A stretch of 64,000 nt of DNA from Hydrogenophaga pseudoflava NBRC 102511 (lineage in GTDB: Bacteria > Pseudomonadota > Gammaproteobacteria > Burkholderiales > Burkholderiaceae_C): NCBI RefSeq assembly GCF_001592285.1, contig NZ_BCWQ01000010.1, positions 124,001 to 188,000 of the forward strand. Direction: 5' to 3'. Positions within the stretch are counted from its first letter, which is position 1. The number at the start of each line of letters is the position of its first letter. Below the pieces are notes generated by a model. It saw only the letters and a list, made by a program, of their open reading frames with translations, ran no database searches and was not told the origin of the DNA. Positions 61,572-64,000 of this stretch are shown in pieces. The translations under genes were made by a program, and so were the position numbers.

Positions 61572-63593
61572 TCAGGCCGCCTGCAGCTGGCGTTTGGCGG
61601 CCAGTTTCTCGGCGTCGCATTTCGGGCAGAACGGGTGTTCGCCGGCCAGGTAGCCGTGGGTGGGACAGATGGAGAAGGTGGGCGTGACGGTGATGTAGGG
61701 CAGGCGGAAGTTCGTCAGCGCCCGCTGCACCAGGGCGCGGCAGGCGTCGCCGCTGCTCAGGCGCTCGCCCATGTACAGGTGCAGCACGGTGCCGCCGGTG
61801 TACTGGCGCTGCAGCGGGGCCTGGCGCTCCAGCGCCTCGAACGGGTCGTCGGTGAAGCCCACGGGCAGCTGCGACGAGTTGGTGTAGTAGGGCTGCTCGG
61901 GCGTGCCGGCCTGCAGGATGCAGGGCCAGCGCTTGCGGTCCTCGCGCGCGAAGCGGTAGGTGGTGCCCTCGGCCGGGGTGGCCTCGAGGTTGTATAGGTG
62001 GCCAGTCTCCTCCTGGAACGCGACGATGCGCGCACGCACGTGGTCGAGGAAGCGCAGCGCGAAGGCGTGGCCCTCGTCGGTGGTGATGTCGTGCGCGTCG
62101 CCGCTGAAGTTGCGCACCATCTCGTTGATGCCGTTCACGCCCAGGGTGCTGAAGTGGTTGCGCAGCGTGCCCAGGTAACGTTTGGTGTAGGGGAACAGGC
62201 CCTGGTCCATGAGGCGCTGGATCAGCTTGCGCTTGGTCTCCAGGCTCTGTTTGCCCAGTTCCAGCAGGCGGTCCAGCGCGGCCAGCAGGCCGGCCTCGTC
62301 ACCTGCGTGCAGGTGGCCCAGGCGCGCGCAGTTCACCGTGACCACGCCCAAGCTGCCGGTCTGCTCGGCGCTGCCGAACAGGCCGTTGCCGCGCTTGAGC
62401 AGTTCGCGCAAATCCAGCTGCAGGCGGCAGCACATGGAGCGCACCATGTTCGGCTGCAGCTCGGAGTTGATGAAGTTCTGGAAGTACGGCAGGCCGTACT
62501 TGGCCGTCATGTCGAACAGGCGCCGCGCGTTCTCGCTCTCCCAGGGGAAGTCGGGCGTGATGTTGTAGGTGGGAATGGGGAAGGTGAACACGCGGCCCTT
62601 GGCGTCGCCCGTGGTCATGACGTCGATGTAGGCGCGGTTGATCAGGTCCATCTCGGCCTGCAGCTCGCCGTAGCAGAACGGCATTTCCACACCGGCGATC
62701 ACGGGCACCTGTTCGCGCAGGTCTTCGGGGCAGACCCAGTCGAAGGTGAGGTTGGTGAACGGCGTCTGTGTGCCCCAGCGCGAGGGCACGTTGAGGTTGT
62801 AGACCAGCTCCTGGATGCACTGGCGCACCTGTGCGTAGTCCATGCGGTCCTGTCGCACGTAGGGCGCCAGGTAGGTGTCGAAGGAGGAGAAGGCCTGCGC
62901 GCCCGCCCACTCGTTCTGCAGCGTGCCCAGGAAGTTGACGATCTGCCCGACCGCCGACGAGAGGTGCTTCGGCGGACCCGACTCCACCTTGCCCGGCACA
63001 CCGTTGAGGCCCTCGTTGAGCAGGGTGCGCAGCGACCAGCCCGCGCAGTAGCCGCTGAGCATGTCGAGGTCGTGGATGTGGATGTCGCCGTCGCGGTGGG
63101 CCGCGCCGATCTCGGGCGTGTAGACGTGCGAGAGCCAGTAGTTGGCCGTGACCTTGCCGGCCACGTTGAGGATCAGGCCGCCCAGCGAATAGCCCTGGTT
63201 GGCGTTGGCGTTGACGCGCCAGTCGGCGCGCGTGAGGTACTCGTTGATCGAGGCCTCGACGTCCACCAGGGTCTGGCGGTCGCTGCGCAGCTGGGCGTGC
63301 TGCTCGCGGTAGACGATGTAGCCGCGCGCCGTGCGCAGGTGGTTGGCCGCGATCAGGGTCTGCTCGACCACGTCCTGGATCTGCTCGATGGTCGGCGCCG
63401 CGCCATTGAAGCGGTGACCCAGAACCTTGACCACCTGCGCGCACAGCAGCTGCGCCTCGGCCCCGTCGAATTCCCCGCTGGCCTGCCCCGCGCGCGCCAG
63501 CGCGGAGCGGATCTTGTCGGCGTTGAAGGCCTCCCGGAGCCCCGAGCGCTTGAGCACCTCGCGCGGCCAGCCGGACACCATCGAATCGTTCAT
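61572..63593 (-). CDS. nrdD: Anaerobic (class III) ribonucleotide reductase, large part lacking the glycyl tail
   Basis: The 673-residue protein has an N-terminal ATP cone (about 8-100). Then comes the ten-strand barrel with DGDIHIHDLDMLSGYCAGWSL (about 168-188), NLTFDWVCPEDL near 283, FFNFINSELQP-type sequence near 375 and the catalytic region TVNCARLGHLHAG near 418. The C-terminus stops after the zinc-site segment SICPTHGYLAGEHPFCPKCDAEKL and has no RVxGY...NxGK tail; that lies in the next small gene. The start has a near perfect ribosome site AAGGAGG. NrdR boxes lie just upstream, and an FNR-like box farther up. Confidence 0.93.
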   Translation of the reverse strand: MNDSMVSGWPREVLKRSGLREAFNADKIRSALARAGQASGEFDGAEAQLLCAQVVKVLGHRFNGAAPTIEQIQDVVEQTLIAANHLRTARGYIVYREQHAQLRSDRQTLVDVEASINEYLTRADWRVNANANQGYSLGGLILNVAGKVTANYWLSHVYTPEIGAAHRDGDIHIHDLDMLSGYCAGWSLRTLLNEGLNGVPGKVESGPPKHLSSAVGQIVNFLGTLQNEWAGAQAFSSFDTYLAPYVRQDRMDYAQVRQCIQELVYNLNVPSRWGTQTPFTNLTFDWVCPEDLREQVPVIAGVEMPFCYGELQAEMDLINRAYIDVMTTGDAKGRVFTFPIPTYNITPDFPWESENARRLFDMTAKYGLPYFQNFINSELQPNMVRSMCCRLQLDLRELLKRGNGLFGSAEQTGSLGVVTVNCARLGHLHAGDEAGLLAALDRLLELGKQSLETKRKLIQRLMDQGLFPYTKRYLGTLRNHFSTLGVNGINEMVRNFSGDAHDITTDEGHAFALRFLDHVRARIVAFQEETGHLYNLEATPAEGTTYRFAREDRKRWPCILQAGTPEQPYYTNSSQLPVGFTDDPFEALERQAPLQRQYTGGTVLHLYMGERLSSGDACRALVQRALTNFRLPYITVTPTFSICPTHGYLAGEHPFCPKCDAEKLAAKRQLQAA

Positions 63594-63608
63594 GCAAATC
63601 CTCCTTGG

Positions 63609-63656
63609 ACGCTACCTATGGTGTCTAAGGTACCCACCAGACACCATAGGTAGTTT
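63609..63656 (-). promoter_or_regulatory. Pair of NrdR boxes upstream of nrdD
   Basis: ACGCTACCTATGGTGT (63609-63624) and ACACCATAGGTAGTTT (63641-63656) each match the 16-base NrdR consensus at about 12 positions. They lie 32 bases apart, three helical turns, which is the known arrangement. Together they form a perfect 15-base inverted repeat (63612-63626 and 63639-63653). They lie directly upstream of the nrdD ribosome site, so NrdR would block transcription here. Confidence 0.8.
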
Positions 63657-63721
63657 GATTTGCCGCAAGGTCGGCTGCATCAGAAGGCCATCGCCAGCCC
63701 CTTTTTCCGCTCCGAAACGGC

Positions 63722-63735
63722 TTGACCTGCATCAA
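63722..63735. promoter_or_regulatory. FNR/ANR box upstream of nrdD
   Basis: TTGACCTGCATCAA matches the FNR-family pattern. It lies about 135 bases before the nrdD start and 74 before the divergent acyl-CoA dehydrogenase start. nrdD is the sensible target, but I see no good -10 on either strand at the class II distance. Confidence 0.6.
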
Positions 63736-63808
63736 GCCCGTGACCGACCGGGGCCGGTGTGTCGCCCAGGTGCGGACGGCGCCCCGCACCCGGGCGAACA
63801 ATCCCGCC

Positions 63809-64000
63809 ATGGACTTCGAACACAGCCCCCGCGCACAGGCGCTGCTGCGCCAGCTGGACCAGTTCCTGCTGACCTATGTGTTGCCGCACAACGCGGCCTG
63901 GCACCAGGCGGTGCAGGACGGGCAGTACCCGCCGCCCTTCCTGGAAGACCTCAAGACGCTGGCGAAAGAGGAAGGGCTGTGGAACCTGTTCCTGCCCGGC
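63809..64000 (+). CDS. Acyl-CoA dehydrogenase, N-terminal fragment cut by window edge
   Basis: The first 64 residues run to the window end with no stop. They read MDFEHSPRAQALLRQLDQFL followed by a helical stretch and KEEGLWNLFLPG, the N-terminal helical domain of the acyl-CoA dehydrogenase/ACAD10-11-like group with its FLP turn. The catalytic and FAD-binding parts lie outside the window. It is divergent from nrdD across 215 bases that contain the NrdR and FNR-like sites. Confidence 0.75.
   Translation, partial: MDFEHSPRAQALLRQLDQFLLTYVLPHNAAWHQAVQDGQYPPPFLEDLKTLAKEEGLWNLFLPG

Noticed and set aside
1..64000. CRISPR arrays, tRNA/rRNA genes, prophage or insertion sequences
   Set aside because: No evenly spaced direct repeats, no tRNA cloverleaf with CCA-side pairing in any gap, and no transposase or integrase-like protein were found.

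Overview
The window is a gene-dense stretch of a high-GC (about 68-70 percent by eye) betaproteobacterial chromosome. The encoded proteins look like those of the Comamonadaceae (Hydrogenophaga/Acidovorax/Rhodoferax type). Pointers are orphan Bug-type solute receptors, the gentisate route, an oxygen-independent ubiquinone gene set, and two intergenic elements of a kind I associate with this family. There are 60 protein genes. I see no rRNA, tRNA, CRISPR array, phage or insertion sequence, and no gap over 300 bases lacks a gene.

Region 1 (1-31.5 kb) is mostly housekeeping: a cut-off sensor kinase, ssb, a ClC antiporter, an MFS pump, uvrA, a MipA-like porin, a GST and pyrF. Next come a CotH-VTC-DUF4956 triad, a DMT exporter, a hydrolase, a translationally coupled tsaB-rimI-udg operon, dacB, tsaC-purK-purE and a thioredoxin-like co-chaperone. 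A small LysR/DapA-like/Bug-receptor catabolic locus follows, then yghZ, purC, fba and pyk.

Region 2 (31.6-40.9 kb) is a five-gene, tightly packed minus-strand operon for building and O-acylating a surface glycan. It holds a CmcI-like methyltransferase, a tandem methyltransferase, a 1489-residue methyltransferase/GT2/GT4/methyltransferase protein, an MBOAT acyltransferase and its AlgJ/AlgX-like partner.

Region 3 (41-44.7 kb) holds a MarR/siderophore-interacting-protein pair and a MarR-controlled gentisate dioxygenase/fumarylpyruvate hydrolase operon. The latter has a readable promoter with an overlapping operator.

Region 4 (44.8-63.7 kb) is an island for life at low oxygen. One minus-strand operon carries a flavin oxidoreductase, B12-dependent class II ribonucleotide reductase (nrdJ), NnrS, a nitroreductase and two hemerythrins. 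Divergent from it is an eight-gene plus-strand operon: ubiU-ubiV-trhA-ubiT-DGC protein-ubiX-ubiD and a secreted PilJ/NarX-type sensor domain. The first part is O2-independent ubiquinone biosynthesis. Next is a two-gene cassette of unknown function: a radical SAM/SPASM enzyme and a left-handed beta-helix acyltransferase fused to a phosphopantetheine carrier domain. Last is class III ribonucleotide reductase, in which the glycyl-radical tail of NrdD lies in a separate 63-codon gene. FNR/ANR/DNR-like palindromes occur as pairs in front of the ubiquinone operon and the cassette, each followed by a similar -10-like hexamer at the same distance. A single one lies upstream of nrdD. Two NrdR-type boxes spaced 32 bases apart precede nrdD.

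The best candidates for undescribed biology are the radical SAM plus carrier-fused acyltransferase cassette, the split NrdD, and the CotH-VTC-DUF4956 triad.
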